A stretch of DNA of 64,000 bases from positions 374,830 to 438,829 of the forward strand of contig NZ_AQWP01000003.1 in the NCBI RefSeq assembly GCF_000375585.1. Direction: 5' to 3'. Source of the DNA: Sinorhizobium meliloti 4H41 (GTDB taxonomy: Bacteria > Pseudomonadota > Alphaproteobacteria > Rhizobiales > Rhizobiaceae). Below the pieces are notes generated by a model. That model searched no databases, had not been told where the DNA came from, and saw only the letters and a program-made list of their open reading frames with translations. The position numbers were made by a program, and so were the translations under genes. Below are positions 44,202-53,148 of this stretch, piece by piece; position 1 is the stretch's first letter; each line of letters starts with the position of its first letter.

Positions 44202-44971
44202 TCCCGCAGCGACACCCATACCGGCGCGTGGTCGCTCGCTCCTTCAAGCGCACGGATTTCCCGGTCGATGCCGGCGCCGGTCAGGCGGCGCCGGAGCTTG
44301 CGGCTCAAGAGAATGTGGTCGAGGCGAAGGCCGGCGTCGCGCTGCCAGCGGTTGCGGCGGTAGTCCCAGAAAGTGAAGAGCTGATCTTTCGGGTGGATCT
44401 TGCGCAGCGCGTCGAGCCAGCCCTGGTCGATGAGGCTCCGGAAGGTTGCGCGGCTTTCCGGCTGGACGAGGGCGTTGTCGTCATAGGAGCGGGTCGGATA
44501 GATGTCGCGCGGTTCCGGAACGATGTTGTAGTCGCCGGCGAACACCACCGGCACCCCCGTCTCGAGCAGCGCGGCGGCATGCTGATTGAAGCGCCAGTGC
44601 CAGGCGAGCTTGTAGTCGAATTTCGGCCCGGGCTGCGGATTTCCGTTGGGCGCATAGAGCGACGCAATCAGAATGCCGTTCACCGCCGCCTCGATGTAGC
44701 GGCTCTGCGTATCCGAGGGGTCCCCGGGCAATCCGGTTCGCGTGAGCACCGGCTCGCAACCGCGGGCGAGAATGGCAACACCGTTCCAGGCGGCTTGGCC
44801 CCGCCAGACGGCGCCGTAGCCGGCTTCCTCGATCGCGGCCTTCGGAAACTGTCCGTCCGTCGCCTTGAGCTCCTGCAGGCAGACCACGTCCGGCTCGGCC
44901 GCAGCGAGCCAGGTCAAGAGGATGTCGAGCCGCTTGTTCACACCGTTGATGTTGAAGGTCGCGATCTTCAT
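44198..44971 (-). CDS. xthA: Exodeoxyribonuclease III / AP endonuclease
   Basis: The 257-residue protein is a complete ExoIII. It has ATFNINGVNKRL at 4-15, CLQELKATD with the metal-binding Glu near 34, SLYAPNGNPQPG near 104, AGDYNIVPEPRDIY near 146, LRLDHILLS near 222, and the catalytic Asp-His pair in GASDHAPVWV near the C-terminus. It cuts abasic sites and trims 3' ends. It is the last gene of a tight minus-strand run behind ku, so here it may serve end processing in break repair. Confidence 0.92.
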   Translation of the reverse strand: MKIATFNINGVNKRLDILLTWLAAAEPDVVCLQELKATDGQFPKAAIEEAGYGAVWRGQAAWNGVAILARGCEPVLTRTGLPGDPSDTQSRYIEAAVNGILIASLYAPNGNPQPGPKFDYKLAWHWRFNQHAAALLETGVPVVFAGDYNIVPEPRDIYPTRSYDDNALVQPESRATFRSLIDQGWLDALRKIHPKDQLFTFWDYRRNRWQRDAGLRLDHILLSRKLRRRLTGAGIDREIRALEGASDHAPVWVSLRD

Positions 44972-44978
44972 GAGGAGC

Positions 44979-45620
44979 TCAAGGGGCGAGGCGATCCGCC
45001 CATCGCGCGACCGCTTCGGCCAGCGTCTTCAGGTGATCTGCGGTCGAGAAGCCCGAGACCTTCTTGCGCGGCTTCAGGTCGTGGTCGCCGTCCTCCAGCC
45101 AGAGAAGTTCGATCCTGTCGGAGAGCGCGTATCGCGAAACCTCGTCGCGGGTGCCGAATTCGTCGCGGGTCCCTTGGCAGATCAGTGCAGGCGTCTTGAG
45201 ATCGGCGAGATGCCGGGTGCGCAACTGCTCCGGTTTTCCGGGGGGATGGAAGGGATAGCCGAGGCAAAGGAGCCCGGCGATCTTCCCTTCGGCATGAAGG
45301 TCGTCGGCGACCATGCTGGCGACGCGGCCGCCCATGGACTTGCCGCCGATCACGAGAGTGCCCTGGGCGCCGAGTTCGGCAATGGCCGCCCGATACTCCG
45401 GATTGAGCGTTTCCGCACGGGGCGGGGGCTTGCGTCCGTCGGCAGTGCGCCGCGCTGCCATATAGCCGAACTCGAAGCGGGCGACGCGAAAACCCACCCC
45501 TGCAAGCGCCAGGGCGGCCGCGGTCATCGAGGTCGAATCCATCGGCGCGCCGGCTCCATGCGCGAGGAGGATGGTGACGGGCGCATCGCCCGGCCCGTCG
45601 AACAGGAATTTTCCGTGCAT
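44979..45620 (-). CDS. Alpha/beta hydrolase of the KANL3/Tex30 type
   Basis: The 213-residue protein has the fold's N-terminal LLAHGAGAPMDSTSM segment, a nucleophile elbow GGKSMGGRVAS near residue 92 with the serine, and a late histidine in LEDGDHDLKPRKK near 175. The natural substrate is unknown; relatives are often called dienelactone-hydrolase-like. It lies one base after the BRCT/TPR gene and seven bases before xthA, so it is co-expressed with the end-joining genes, although no repair role is known. Confidence 0.8.
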   Translation of the reverse strand: MHGKFLFDGPGDAPVTILLAHGAGAPMDSTSMTAAALALAGVGFRVARFEFGYMAARRTADGRKPPPRAETLNPEYRAAIAELGAQGTLVIGGKSMGGRVASMVADDLHAEGKIAGLLCLGYPFHPPGKPEQLRTRHLADLKTPALICQGTRDEFGTRDEVSRYALSDRIELLWLEDGDHDLKPRKKVSGFSTADHLKTLAEAVARWADRLAP

Positions 45621-45621
45621 G

Positions 45622-46707
45622 TCAGCCAGCCGTTCTGGAGAGGAGATGAAGGTTCACGAACTGTACGCCGCGTTCTGCCGCGCGTGCCCATTCGGAATGC
45701 TGATCGAGCTCGAGGTAACGCGTCCACCAGCGGCGGGCCTCAGTGAGATTGCCGGCATCGAACTCCAGCTTCGCCAGATTGAAGATGGCATCGGCGTAAT
45801 CGCCATCGATTTCGATCGCTCTCCTCAGATGCCGCCTGGCCGTGTCCGTGCGGCCACGTTCGCCCATCAGTCCGGCCAGGTTGAACCAGGCCTCGACGAA
45901 GCAAGGATCGAGCTTGATGGCGCGGACATAGTCCTGGGCCGCTTCGGCCTCCCGCCCCGCGGCCCTCAGGCAGTTGGCGCGGTTGAAGGCTGCAACCTCG
46001 TCGGTGCGGTCGATGCCGAGATAGCGCTGGTAGAACGCGGCCGCCTGGTCGTATTCCCCCGCTTCTTCGGCCGCTTCGGCCTGAGCGAACAGATCTTCGA
46101 GCGCCTCCTCGTCGGGCGAGCCGATGTCGAGCAGCAATTGACCGTCGAGCTCGCTCAAGCCTTCGGCGCGTCGCGCATAGATCGCATCCTTGCGTTCATG
46201 GTGCAGCGAGAGCGCCGTGAGGGAGGCAACGTTTCCGGAGCGGTGGACCGAGCGCGCGATCGCGCTCCAGCCGGCGCCGCTGGCCATCAGGCCGGCATAT
46301 TTTCTGGCGAGGATCAGATCGCGGAAAGAATAGGGCTCGCCGTCATGCTCGAAAGCGTCGAACAACGACAGAAGATCGAGGTGGCGCGGGGAAATGCCGG
46401 ACTGGTCGACGAGCGATTGCCGCGTCAGCGCCGATGTTTCCGGGGCGCTCGCCAGTCCGAGCAGGCGGAGGAAGCCGTTCTCGCTGAACACGCTCCGACG
46501 CTGCCCGCTTTCGCTGTCAAAGCGGGCCTCGATCTCCGCTTCGGACGCCTTTGCGAGCAGCCCGCGCCCGAAGACCACGAACTTCGTCTGCCTGTTGACA
46601 CCGCGCCTGAGGTGTCCGCCCTGGCGCTCGACCTCGCGCGCCGCCAGCCGCCGCGGAAAGGCGGCGAGCGCGCCCACGATACCGAATGTCCGACCGGCAA
46701 CCGCCAT
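45622..46707 (-). CDS. BRCT-like / MerR-like HTH / TPR protein linked to Ku
   Basis: The 361-residue protein shows three parts. Residues about 5-85 resemble a BRCT domain (RTFGIVGALAAFPRRLA, EVERQGGHL, TKFVVFGRG, FSENGFLRLLGL). About 90-150 look like a MerR-type helix-turn-helix (PYSFRDLILARKYAGLMASG). About 205-345 hold TPR repeats (EYDQAAAFYQRYLGIDRTDE, CFVEAWFNLAGLMGERGRTD, DYADAIFNLAKLEFDAGN). BRCT domains bind repair partners in DNA ligases and polymerases. Its ATG overlaps the ku stop as TGATG, so it is translated with Ku. A scaffold or regulatory role in end joining is an inference. Confidence 0.75.
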   Translation of the reverse strand: MAVAGRTFGIVGALAAFPRRLAAREVERQGGHLRRGVNRQTKFVVFGRGLLAKASEAEIEARFDSESGQRRSVFSENGFLRLLGLASAPETSALTRQSLVDQSGISPRHLDLLSLFDAFEHDGEPYSFRDLILARKYAGLMASGAGWSAIARSVHRSGNVASLTALSLHHERKDAIYARRAEGLSELDGQLLLDIGSPDEEALEDLFAQAEAAEEAGEYDQAAAFYQRYLGIDRTDEVAAFNRANCLRAAGREAEAAQDYVRAIKLDPCFVEAWFNLAGLMGERGRTDTARRHLRRAIEIDGDYADAIFNLAKLEFDAGNLTEARRWWTRYLELDQHSEWARAAERGVQFVNLHLLSRTAG

Positions 46708-47591
46708 CAGGCTTTCTTCTTGGCCGCGGGTTTAGCCGTCACGCGTTTCGCCGCCGCGGCTTTGGCAGCGGGCTCCTTTGCCGCGGGCTCCGCCTTGGGC
46801 TTGCTCCTGGCGGGCGGTTTGGCCTGCGAAAGGCTCGCCTTGAGGGCATCCATGAGATTGACGACGTTGCCGCGTTCGGGCGCCTGCGCGATGATCGGCT
46901 TGTGACCCTTGAGCTTCTCGCGGATCATCTGCATCAGCGCGACCTCGTAGCGGTCTTCGTACTGCTTCGGATCGAAGGTCGTCGTCTTCTGCTCGATGAG
47001 CGCTTCGGCAAGCTGCAGCATCTCGGGATCCGGTTTGCCCACCGGAATGTTGCCGAAATAATCCGCCGTGCCGCGCACCTCGTTGGGATTGCGCAAGGTG
47101 CAGACGAACATTCCGGTCTCGCGCGGACCGATGGTCACTACCCTTTCGCGGCTGGACAGCACGAGGCGGGCGATCGCGAGCTTCCCGCTTCGGCGCAGAG
47201 CTTCACGCAGGACGACGAAGGTTTCCTCGGCCATGGCCCCGTCCGGCGCCAGATAATAAGGGGCGTCCTGGTAGATCACGTCGACGGAATCGGCATCGAC
47301 GAAAGCCTCGATGTTCATGGTGTGATTGGATTCGATCCGGACGCTTTCCAGATCCGAGTCTTCGATGATGATGTATTTCTTGTCTTCGTATTCATAGCCC
47401 TTCACGAGGTCCGAACGCTCGACGAGGCCGAGCTCCGGATCGACGGGCTTCATGTTGATCCGGTTATGGGTGTCCTTGTGAAGCTGATTGAAGGAAATGC
47501 GCTCGCTTGCGCTGGTGGCGGGGTAAAGCCTCACCGGACAGCTCACGAGACTCAGTCTGATATAGCCCTTCCAACTTGCCCTGGGTGCCAT
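46707..47591 (-). CDS. ku: Bacterial non-homologous end-joining protein Ku
   Basis: The 294-residue protein has the Ku core (WKGYIRLSLVSCPVRLYPAT at 7-26, RINMKPVD near 44, KGYEYEDKKYIIIEDSDLESVRI near 64-86) and a C-terminal tail of Lys/Ala/Pro repeats (about 255-294) that binds DNA. It forms a ring on broken ends and recruits LigD. The start at 47591 follows GTAGGAGACAACC. It is 90 bp downstream of ligD on the same strand, and its stop overlaps the next gene. Confidence 0.96.
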   Translation of the reverse strand: MAPRASWKGYIRLSLVSCPVRLYPATSASERISFNQLHKDTHNRINMKPVDPELGLVERSDLVKGYEYEDKKYIIIEDSDLESVRIESNHTMNIEAFVDADSVDVIYQDAPYYLAPDGAMAEETFVVLREALRRSGKLAIARLVLSSRERVVTIGPRETGMFVCTLRNPNEVRGTADYFGNIPVGKPDPEMLQLAEALIEQKTTTFDPKQYEDRYEVALMQMIREKLKGHKPIIAQAPERGNVVNLMDALKASLSQAKPPARSKPKAEPAAKEPAAKAAAAKRVTAKPAAKKKA

Positions 47592-47681
47592 GGTTGTCTC
47601 CTACGCGGCACTACGATCACATCTGCCAGAGCGGGATGAGGAAAATGCATGCGGTCTCCGCCTGCATCCCGCGCTCAACGA

Positions 47682-50138
47682 CTACAGTATAGACAGATCC
47701 CTCGCGAAGTGGTCGATATCGGCCCAGGGATCGCCGGACGTGGCCAGAAGGCCCGGCAGCGAAGAATAGTTCAAATCCGCCGGAGCGTCGATAGTCTCCA
47801 GATCCGCCCAGCTGAGCGGGGTCGAAGCGGGCAGATTGGTGCGGGCGCGCAGCGAGTAGGGGGCCGCCCAGGTATGGCTGCGGGCGTTGCGATGGAAGTC
47901 GATGAAAATGCGTCTTACGCGGTTGTCCTTGCCCATGGTGGTGGTGAAGGTGTCCGGAGCGGTGGCCGCGAGACGGGTCGCGAGCGCGCTCGCCGCCCGA
48001 TGGAATTTTTTCCAGTCGAGCTTCGGCACGACCGGTACGACGACGTGCACTCCCCTGCCGCCCGATGTCTTTACGAAGGGCACGAGGGTGAGCGCCTCGA
48101 GTTCCGCCTTGATGTGGATCGCGGCCTCGACCACCTCACGCCAGGCGATGCCCTCGCCGGGATCGAGATCGAAGACGATGCGATCCGGCTTACCGAGCAG
48201 CTTGCGTGTCGTGCCCCAGTTGTGGAATTCGACGACGCCGAACTGCGCCAGTGCCAGGTATCCTCTCGCGTCCTCGACCGACAGGTATGTTTTCGCCTCG
48301 CCTTCCGAGTTGGTTGCCTGGAACGTCGCGACCGAAGGCGGCATGCCGGTAAAGGGATGCCGCTGGAAGAAGCAATCCTGCGTCCGGCCGGTAGGGCAGC
48401 GTACCAGCGAAACGGGACGGCCGAGAATATGCGGCAGCATGAAATCCCCGATCATCGCGTAGTAGACGGCGAGGTCGAGCTTGGTCGGGCCGGACTTGCC
48501 GAAGAGCCGACGGGTCGGGTTGGTGATCGATATGCCTGCGAGGTCCGCGTCCGAGATCAGGCGCTTTCTCGACATGGAAACCGGCGTCGACAGCTCGACG
48601 TCGCGCAGCCCCTTGAAGACGGCGTGACGCAGGACGTTGTCGGTTGTCCGGTTGCCATAGTGGATATGCGCCCGGAGCAAGGGCCGCACCCAGATGATCT
48701 CCCGGGGCGCTCCTTCGAGCGTTGCGGCGCCGGCCCGCAAGGGCTCGAGCCGCACAAGCAACTCCTTGAGCATCTGCGCGTCGAAGCCGGTTCCGACCTT
48801 GCCGCGATATTCCAGCTCGCCGTCGGCCCACTCTCCGAGGGCAAGCGACGCAATGCCCTCGGCCGCCTCCGAAACGGTGTAGCCGACGATCACGAAATCC
48901 TCCGCCTTCAGCGCCTTCGTCTTGGTCCAGGTCTTCGACCGCCCGCCTCGGTAGGGGGCGGAGACGCGTTTGGAGACGATCCCTTCCAGGCCCATCTCGG
49001 AGGCCCGGTCGTAAAGCGCGCGTCCTTCGCCCACCACATGATCGCTGAACTGGATCGCCGAGCGGCTTGGGATCTGCCCTGCAAGGAATTTCTTCAGCAG
49101 TGCCTTGCGCTTTTCGAGCGGGACGTCCAAAAGATTCCAGCCGTTGAGATGCAGGAGGTCGAAGGCGTAGAAGACGAGGCTGTTGCCGGCGCCGGTGGAA
49201 AGCGCATCCTGCAACAGCGCGAAGCGGCTGACCCCCGTCTCGTCCAGCACGACGATCTCGCCGTCGATGACGGCATCGCGGCACGGCAGCCGCCGGAAAG
49301 CCTCCGGCAGGTCTCCGTAGCGCTTCGTCCAGTCGAGCCCGCCGCGAGTGACGAGGCGCACCTTTCCTTCCGCAACGTGGGCCATGGTGCGATAGCCGTC
49401 GAACTTGATCTCGTGCAGCCAGAGCTCGGGCTTTTTCGCGTTCTTTTCGGCTTCCGGGGGGAGAATCGTCTGTGTTGCGAGTTGAGGTTCGATGCGTTCG
49501 GGTGGTGCGCCCTTGGCCGCACCGGCCAGCGCGCCGGGATTGAGCTTGACCGTCTTTGGCGGTTCCTTCGGCTTCTCCACCAGTTCCTCGATCCGCCGGC
49601 CGGATTTGACGCTTTCCGGCCGGGCGGCAAGGATGTCGATCGATGTGTCGGCGGCCGGATCGCGCTCCTTGAAAAGGAGCCAGTTGCGCTGATCCTCTTC
49701 TCCCGGGCGAGGCTTCAGACGGGCCAGCATCCATCCGCCGTTAAGCTTCTCCCCTGCCAGGCGGAACTTGAAGGCGCCCTTGCGCAGGTCGTCTTCGACA
49801 TCGCCCATCGGCGCCCAGACGCCTTTGTCCCAGACGATCATCGGTCCGCCGCCATATTCGCCTTCGGGGATCACGCCCTCGAAGTCGATATAGTCGAGGG
49901 GATGGTCCTCCGTCTCCACCGCCAGCCGCTTGTCGGCCGGGTTGAGCGACGGGCCCTTCGGCACCGCCCAGCTTTTCAGGACGCCGTCGACCTCGAGCCG
50001 CAAATCGTAGTGGTCGGCTGTCGCATGGTGCTTGTGCACGACAAATCGGTTGCCGCCGCCGGTCAGATTTCCGACCGGCTCCGGCGTCTTCGAAAAATTC
50101 CGCTTCTTGCGGTAGGCCTCCAGCTTCGGCGTCGCCAT
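47682..50138 (-). CDS. ligD: Multifunctional ATP-dependent DNA ligase D
   Basis: The 818-residue protein has all three LigD modules in the Pseudomonas order. The 3'-phosphoesterase (about 1-180) has RFVVHKHHATADHYDLRLE. The ligase (about 215-520) has the adenylated lysine K245 in LHEIKFDGYR, IDGEIV, and GLEGIVSKR. The polymerase/primase (about 530-818) has IVFDLDPGEGIAW with the metal aspartates and KTSGGRGVHVVVP. It trims, fills and seals Ku-bound breaks. The start at 50138 has only a weak ribosome site. It heads the run ligD-ku-BRCT/TPR-hydrolase-xthA. Confidence 0.96.
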   Translation of the reverse strand: MATPKLEAYRKKRNFSKTPEPVGNLTGGGNRFVVHKHHATADHYDLRLEVDGVLKSWAVPKGPSLNPADKRLAVETEDHPLDYIDFEGVIPEGEYGGGPMIVWDKGVWAPMGDVEDDLRKGAFKFRLAGEKLNGGWMLARLKPRPGEEDQRNWLLFKERDPAADTSIDILAARPESVKSGRRIEELVEKPKEPPKTVKLNPGALAGAAKGAPPERIEPQLATQTILPPEAEKNAKKPELWLHEIKFDGYRTMAHVAEGKVRLVTRGGLDWTKRYGDLPEAFRRLPCRDAVIDGEIVVLDETGVSRFALLQDALSTGAGNSLVFYAFDLLHLNGWNLLDVPLEKRKALLKKFLAGQIPSRSAIQFSDHVVGEGRALYDRASEMGLEGIVSKRVSAPYRGGRSKTWTKTKALKAEDFVIVGYTVSEAAEGIASLALGEWADGELEYRGKVGTGFDAQMLKELLVRLEPLRAGAATLEGAPREIIWVRPLLRAHIHYGNRTTDNVLRHAVFKGLRDVELSTPVSMSRKRLISDADLAGISITNPTRRLFGKSGPTKLDLAVYYAMIGDFMLPHILGRPVSLVRCPTGRTQDCFFQRHPFTGMPPSVATFQATNSEGEAKTYLSVEDARGYLALAQFGVVEFHNWGTTRKLLGKPDRIVFDLDPGEGIAWREVVEAAIHIKAELEALTLVPFVKTSGGRGVHVVVPVVPKLDWKKFHRAASALATRLAATAPDTFTTTMGKDNRVRRIFIDFHRNARSHTWAAPYSLRARTNLPASTPLSWADLETIDAPADLNYSSLPGLLATSGDPWADIDHFARDLSIL

Positions 50139-50175
50139 GCACCCAAGCTATGGCGGATCACGGTAGGCTGCAATA

Positions 50176-51012
50176 TCAGGCGAGCCTGCCCGGATTGCCG
50201 AGCGTCATATGGCGGTTCACGTCCTTGTAGAGCAGATAGCGGAATTTGCCCGGTCCGCCGGCATAGCAGGCCTGCGGGCAGAAGGCCCTGAGCCACATAT
50301 AGTCGCCGGCTTCCACCTCCACCCAGTCGTTGTTGAGGCGGTACACGGCCTTGCCTTCGAGCACGTAGAGTCCGTGTTCCATCACATGGGTTTCCATGAA
50401 CGGGATGACGCCGCCGGGCTCGAAGGTCACGATCGTGACATGCATGTCGTGGCGCATGTCGGAAGGATCGACGAAGCGGGTGGTGGCCCAGCGCCCGTCC
50501 GTTTCCGGCATGGGCGAGGGGGGGATGTCGCGCTCGTTGGTGACGATCGGTTCGGGAAGGGGAACCCCGTCGACTTCCTCATAGGCCTTGCGGATCCAGT
50601 GGAATCGCGTCGGCGCACCGGATTCGTTTCTGAGGCTCCATTCGGTGCCGGGCGGAATGAAGGCATAGCCGCCGGACTGCATCAGATGCGTCTCATCGCC
50701 GAGCGTGAGATGGAACTCGCCGTCCACCACGAACAGCACGGCTTCGGCGCGGGGATCCGTCTCCGGCCGGTTGCTGCCGCCGGAAGGGCCGACTTCCATG
50801 ATATATTGCGAGAAGGTCTCGGCGAAGCCGGAAAGCGGGCGCGACAGCACCCAGAGCCGTGTATTCGTCCAGAAGGGCAGATAGCTCGTCACGATGTCGC
50901 GCATGACGCCCTTCGGAATGACCGCATAGGCCTCGGTGAAGATGGCGCGGTCGGAAAGCAGGCTGGTCTGAGGCGGGTGGCCGCCTTCCGGAAAATAGTA
51001 GTTCTTCTGCAT
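50176..51012 (-). CDS. allE: (S)-Ureidoglycine aminohydrolase
   Basis: The 278-residue bicupin matches the YlbA/AllE group, which converts (S)-ureidoglycine to ureidoglycolate and ammonia in allantoin breakdown. It has the conserved start YYFPEGGHPPQTSLLSDRA and two cupin barrels. The second, VIPFMETHVMEHGLYVLEGKA near 195-215, holds the manganese-binding Glu and His residues. The start at 51012 is preferred over the longer open frame (to 51108) because it matches the family. It is divergent from a LysR regulator gene and fits the nearby allA and glyoxylate genes. Confidence 0.9.
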   Translation of the reverse strand: MQKNYYFPEGGHPPQTSLLSDRAIFTEAYAVIPKGVMRDIVTSYLPFWTNTRLWVLSRPLSGFAETFSQYIMEVGPSGGSNRPETDPRAEAVLFVVDGEFHLTLGDETHLMQSGGYAFIPPGTEWSLRNESGAPTRFHWIRKAYEEVDGVPLPEPIVTNERDIPPSPMPETDGRWATTRFVDPSDMRHDMHVTIVTFEPGGVIPFMETHVMEHGLYVLEGKAVYRLNNDWVEVEAGDYMWLRAFCPQACYAGGPGKFRYLLYKDVNRHMTLGNPGRLA

Positions 51013-51145
51013 GTGAATCCCATCGAATGCCAGGTGAAACGGGTTCTTCCGCCTCTCCACCAGAACTTTACAGGCTTGATCCGCGATACGTCCAATATAT
51101 TGTTCCACTCGATCCAGAGGAATGATGTATCGATAGGACTTCGCG

Positions 51146-52045
51146 ATGGAGCTACGTCACCTGCGCTATTTCGTTGCTGTCGCCGAGGCCGCCAGTTTCA
51201 CGGCGGCAGCGAGGAGTCTCAACATCTCCCAGCCGCCATTGAGCCAGCAGATCAGGGATCTGGAGGCGGAAGTCGGCACGCGGCTGTTCGAGCGTTCCAG
51301 CCGCAATGTCGAACTGACCGAGGCGGGCGCCGACTTTCTCGAACACGCCCGGATGATTCTCGGCCAGGTGGAGCATGCGACCCGCCAGGCGCGCGCCATC
51401 GGTTCCGGGCAGGTAGGAGCGCTGAACATTGCGACGACCGGCTCGGTGCTGCTGGGGCCGTTGTCCAACCTGATCGCGCGGTTCCGGGATGCGTGGCCCG
51501 GCGTGTTCGTCCGTATCCATGAAATGGACCCCGAGGCGCAGGAGGCGGCCTTGCTGTCCCATCGCACCGACCTCAGTTTCGTGCGCAGGCCTCGAAACCA
51601 TCCGGATCTCGTCGCGAATGTCGCCTGGCATGAGAAGGTGGGTATCGCCTTGCCCGAGCACCATCGCCTGGCGGATTTCGGGAAAATCGCGCTCGGCGAC
51701 CTGCGGCAGGAAAGTTTCGTCTTCCTGAGGCTCGCGGACTCCCGCTTTGCCCGCTACCTGCATGATTGCTGCGTGGCGGCGGGATTCGTACCTGATATCA
51801 CGAACGAGGTCGTGGAATCCTATTCCCTCACCAGCCTCGTTGCCGCGGGGCTCGGCGTCGCACTCGTCCCGGAATGCATCAGGACTCTTTCGCGACCGGG
51901 AGTCGTCTACCGGCCGCTCGCCGACCCCGCGCCGGAAGCCGACGTGTACGTCATCAGCCGGCCGAACCCCGGACCCGTCATCGCAGCATTTCTGGAGGCA
52001 GCGCAAGGCTCGCCGGGCAAAAGGATCGATACCAGGGTGAGATAG
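51146..52045 (+). CDS. LysR-family transcriptional regulator
   Basis: The 299-residue protein has a textbook LysR N-terminus (MELRHLRYFVAVAEAASFTAAARSL, helix-turn-helix NISQPPLSQQIRDLE at about 27-41) and a two-lobe effector domain. It belongs to the BenM/CatM-like group by its GTRLFERSSRNVELTEAG segment. It is divergent from allE with 133 bp between starts, so it probably controls allE; the inducer is unknown but may be an allantoin intermediate. The start follows AGGACTTCGCG. Confidence 0.88.
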   Translation: MELRHLRYFVAVAEAASFTAAARSLNISQPPLSQQIRDLEAEVGTRLFERSSRNVELTEAGADFLEHARMILGQVEHATRQARAIGSGQVGALNIATTGSVLLGPLSNLIARFRDAWPGVFVRIHEMDPEAQEAALLSHRTDLSFVRRPRNHPDLVANVAWHEKVGIALPEHHRLADFGKIALGDLRQESFVFLRLADSRFARYLHDCCVAAGFVPDITNEVVESYSLTSLVAAGLGVALVPECIRTLSRPGVVYRPLADPAPEADVYVISRPNPGPVIAAFLEAAQGSPGKRIDTRVR

Positions 52046-52157
52046 GTCGAGGTCGAGCCGCTCGCCCTCTATCCGCTTCCGCGTTCTGCCTGTGGCATCC
52101 GCCGCCGATACGGACTTCGAAGCATGGCACACCAGACCAGCTGGATGCGGAGCGCCT

Positions 52158-52979
52158 TCAGCCTTCCTCCGGTCTATGCCCGCCGATCGCGCGCGTCAAT
52201 TCGTCCGCCGTGCGGCGCACGGCGGGGCCGAGGATGCCGAGTCTCTCGTCGTCGATACGGACGGTGGGGCCGGAGATCGAGATGCCGCCGATCGCCTCGC
52301 CGTACTCGTTGAAGAGCGGGGCTGCGATGCAGCGCATGCCGAGCGTGTGCTCTTCGTCATCGACCGACCAGCCGCGGAAGCGGATCTCCTGAACATTGCG
52401 TATCAGGTCCTGCAGCGTGGCGAGCGTCCGACCGGTAAAGCAGGGCAGCGTTCTGCCGCTCAAAGTCTTGGCGATCTCCGTATCGGACCAAGTCGACAGA
52501 ATGGCCTTGCCGATGCCGGAAGCGTGGATCGGGCCGCGCCGCCCGGGACGGAAGAAGGCGCGCATCGGCGCGTGGCTTTCGACCTGGGAAATGAAAACGA
52601 CGTCGCCGTCTTCCTCAATGCCGATATTCGCCGTCTCGCCGCTTTCGTCCATGAGCCGCTTCAGGAAAGGACGGCTGATCGTGCCGAGCTTGCGGAAGCG
52701 CAGGAAGGCATTGCCTATCTCGAAAGCCTTGACGCCGACGGTCCACGTGCCGGCCTCGGCGTCGTTCGCCACCATCCCGTGCTGGGCGAGCGACGTCAGC
52801 AGCCGGTGCACGGTCGAAGGTGCCATGCCTGAGCGCTCCGAAAGCGCGGTCAAGGTCGAGCCGTCCCCTTCGGCGATGATCGCGAGCAGGGACAGGCTCC
52901 TGTCCAGCACCTGAACGGAAGCCGGGGCGGCGTTCTCTCCCGCCTTGCGCCCTCTCTTTCCCCTGCCGTTCGCCTCCAT
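52158..52979 (-). CDS. IclR-family regulator of the glyoxylate genes
   Basis: The 273-residue protein has an IclR winged helix (VQVLDRSLSLLAIIAEGDGSTLTALSERSGMAPSTVHRLLTSL, about 23-65) and an effector domain with the family's GIGKAILS and GGISISGP segments, like AllR/BhcR-type proteins that sense glyoxylate. The ATG at 52979 has GGAGACTGGC before it; a TTG at 52991 is less likely. It is divergent from gcl with 169 bp between starts, which contain an inverted TTCCAT motif. A repressor of gcl-hyi-glxR that is relieved by glyoxylate or allantoin products is the simplest model. Confidence 0.88.
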   Translation of the reverse strand: MEANGRGKRGRKAGENAAPASVQVLDRSLSLLAIIAEGDGSTLTALSERSGMAPSTVHRLLTSLAQHGMVANDAEAGTWTVGVKAFEIGNAFLRFRKLGTISRPFLKRLMDESGETANIGIEEDGDVVFISQVESHAPMRAFFRPGRRGPIHASGIGKAILSTWSDTEIAKTLSGRTLPCFTGRTLATLQDLIRNVQEIRFRGWSVDDEEHTLGMRCIAAPLFNEYGEAIGGISISGPTVRIDDERLGILGPAVRRTADELTRAIGGHRPEEG

Positions 52980-53062
52980 GCCAGTCTCCAAATCAGTTGC
53001 CGCCTGAGATCATGCTCTACAGCCATTGCATCCGATTTTCTCCTATTTGTTGAAAATCTTTA

Positions 53063-53092
53063 TTTCCATATGATGGGAATGATTTCCATAAA
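53063..53092. promoter_or_regulatory. Candidate IclR operator before gcl
   Basis: TTTCCAT occurs twice (53063 and 53083) around ATGGGAA (53072-53078), giving an approximate dyad TTCCAT-ATG-ATGGGAA and a direct repeat 20 bp apart. It lies in the AT-rich interval between the IclR gene and gcl, 57-86 bp before the gcl start. The match to AllR/GclR sites is by type (TTCCA/TGGAA dyad), not by a tested consensus. Confidence 0.45.
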
Positions 53093-53148
53093 CTCGTTGA
53101 AATAGGTGCGACATGGATTTACCTTCCAATCAAACAGGAGGAGTTCCC

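Noticed and set aside
47649..50291. Plus-strand frame of 880 codons opposite ligD
   Set aside because: Antisense shadow of a complete three-domain LigD, caused by GC-rich third positions; no family features.
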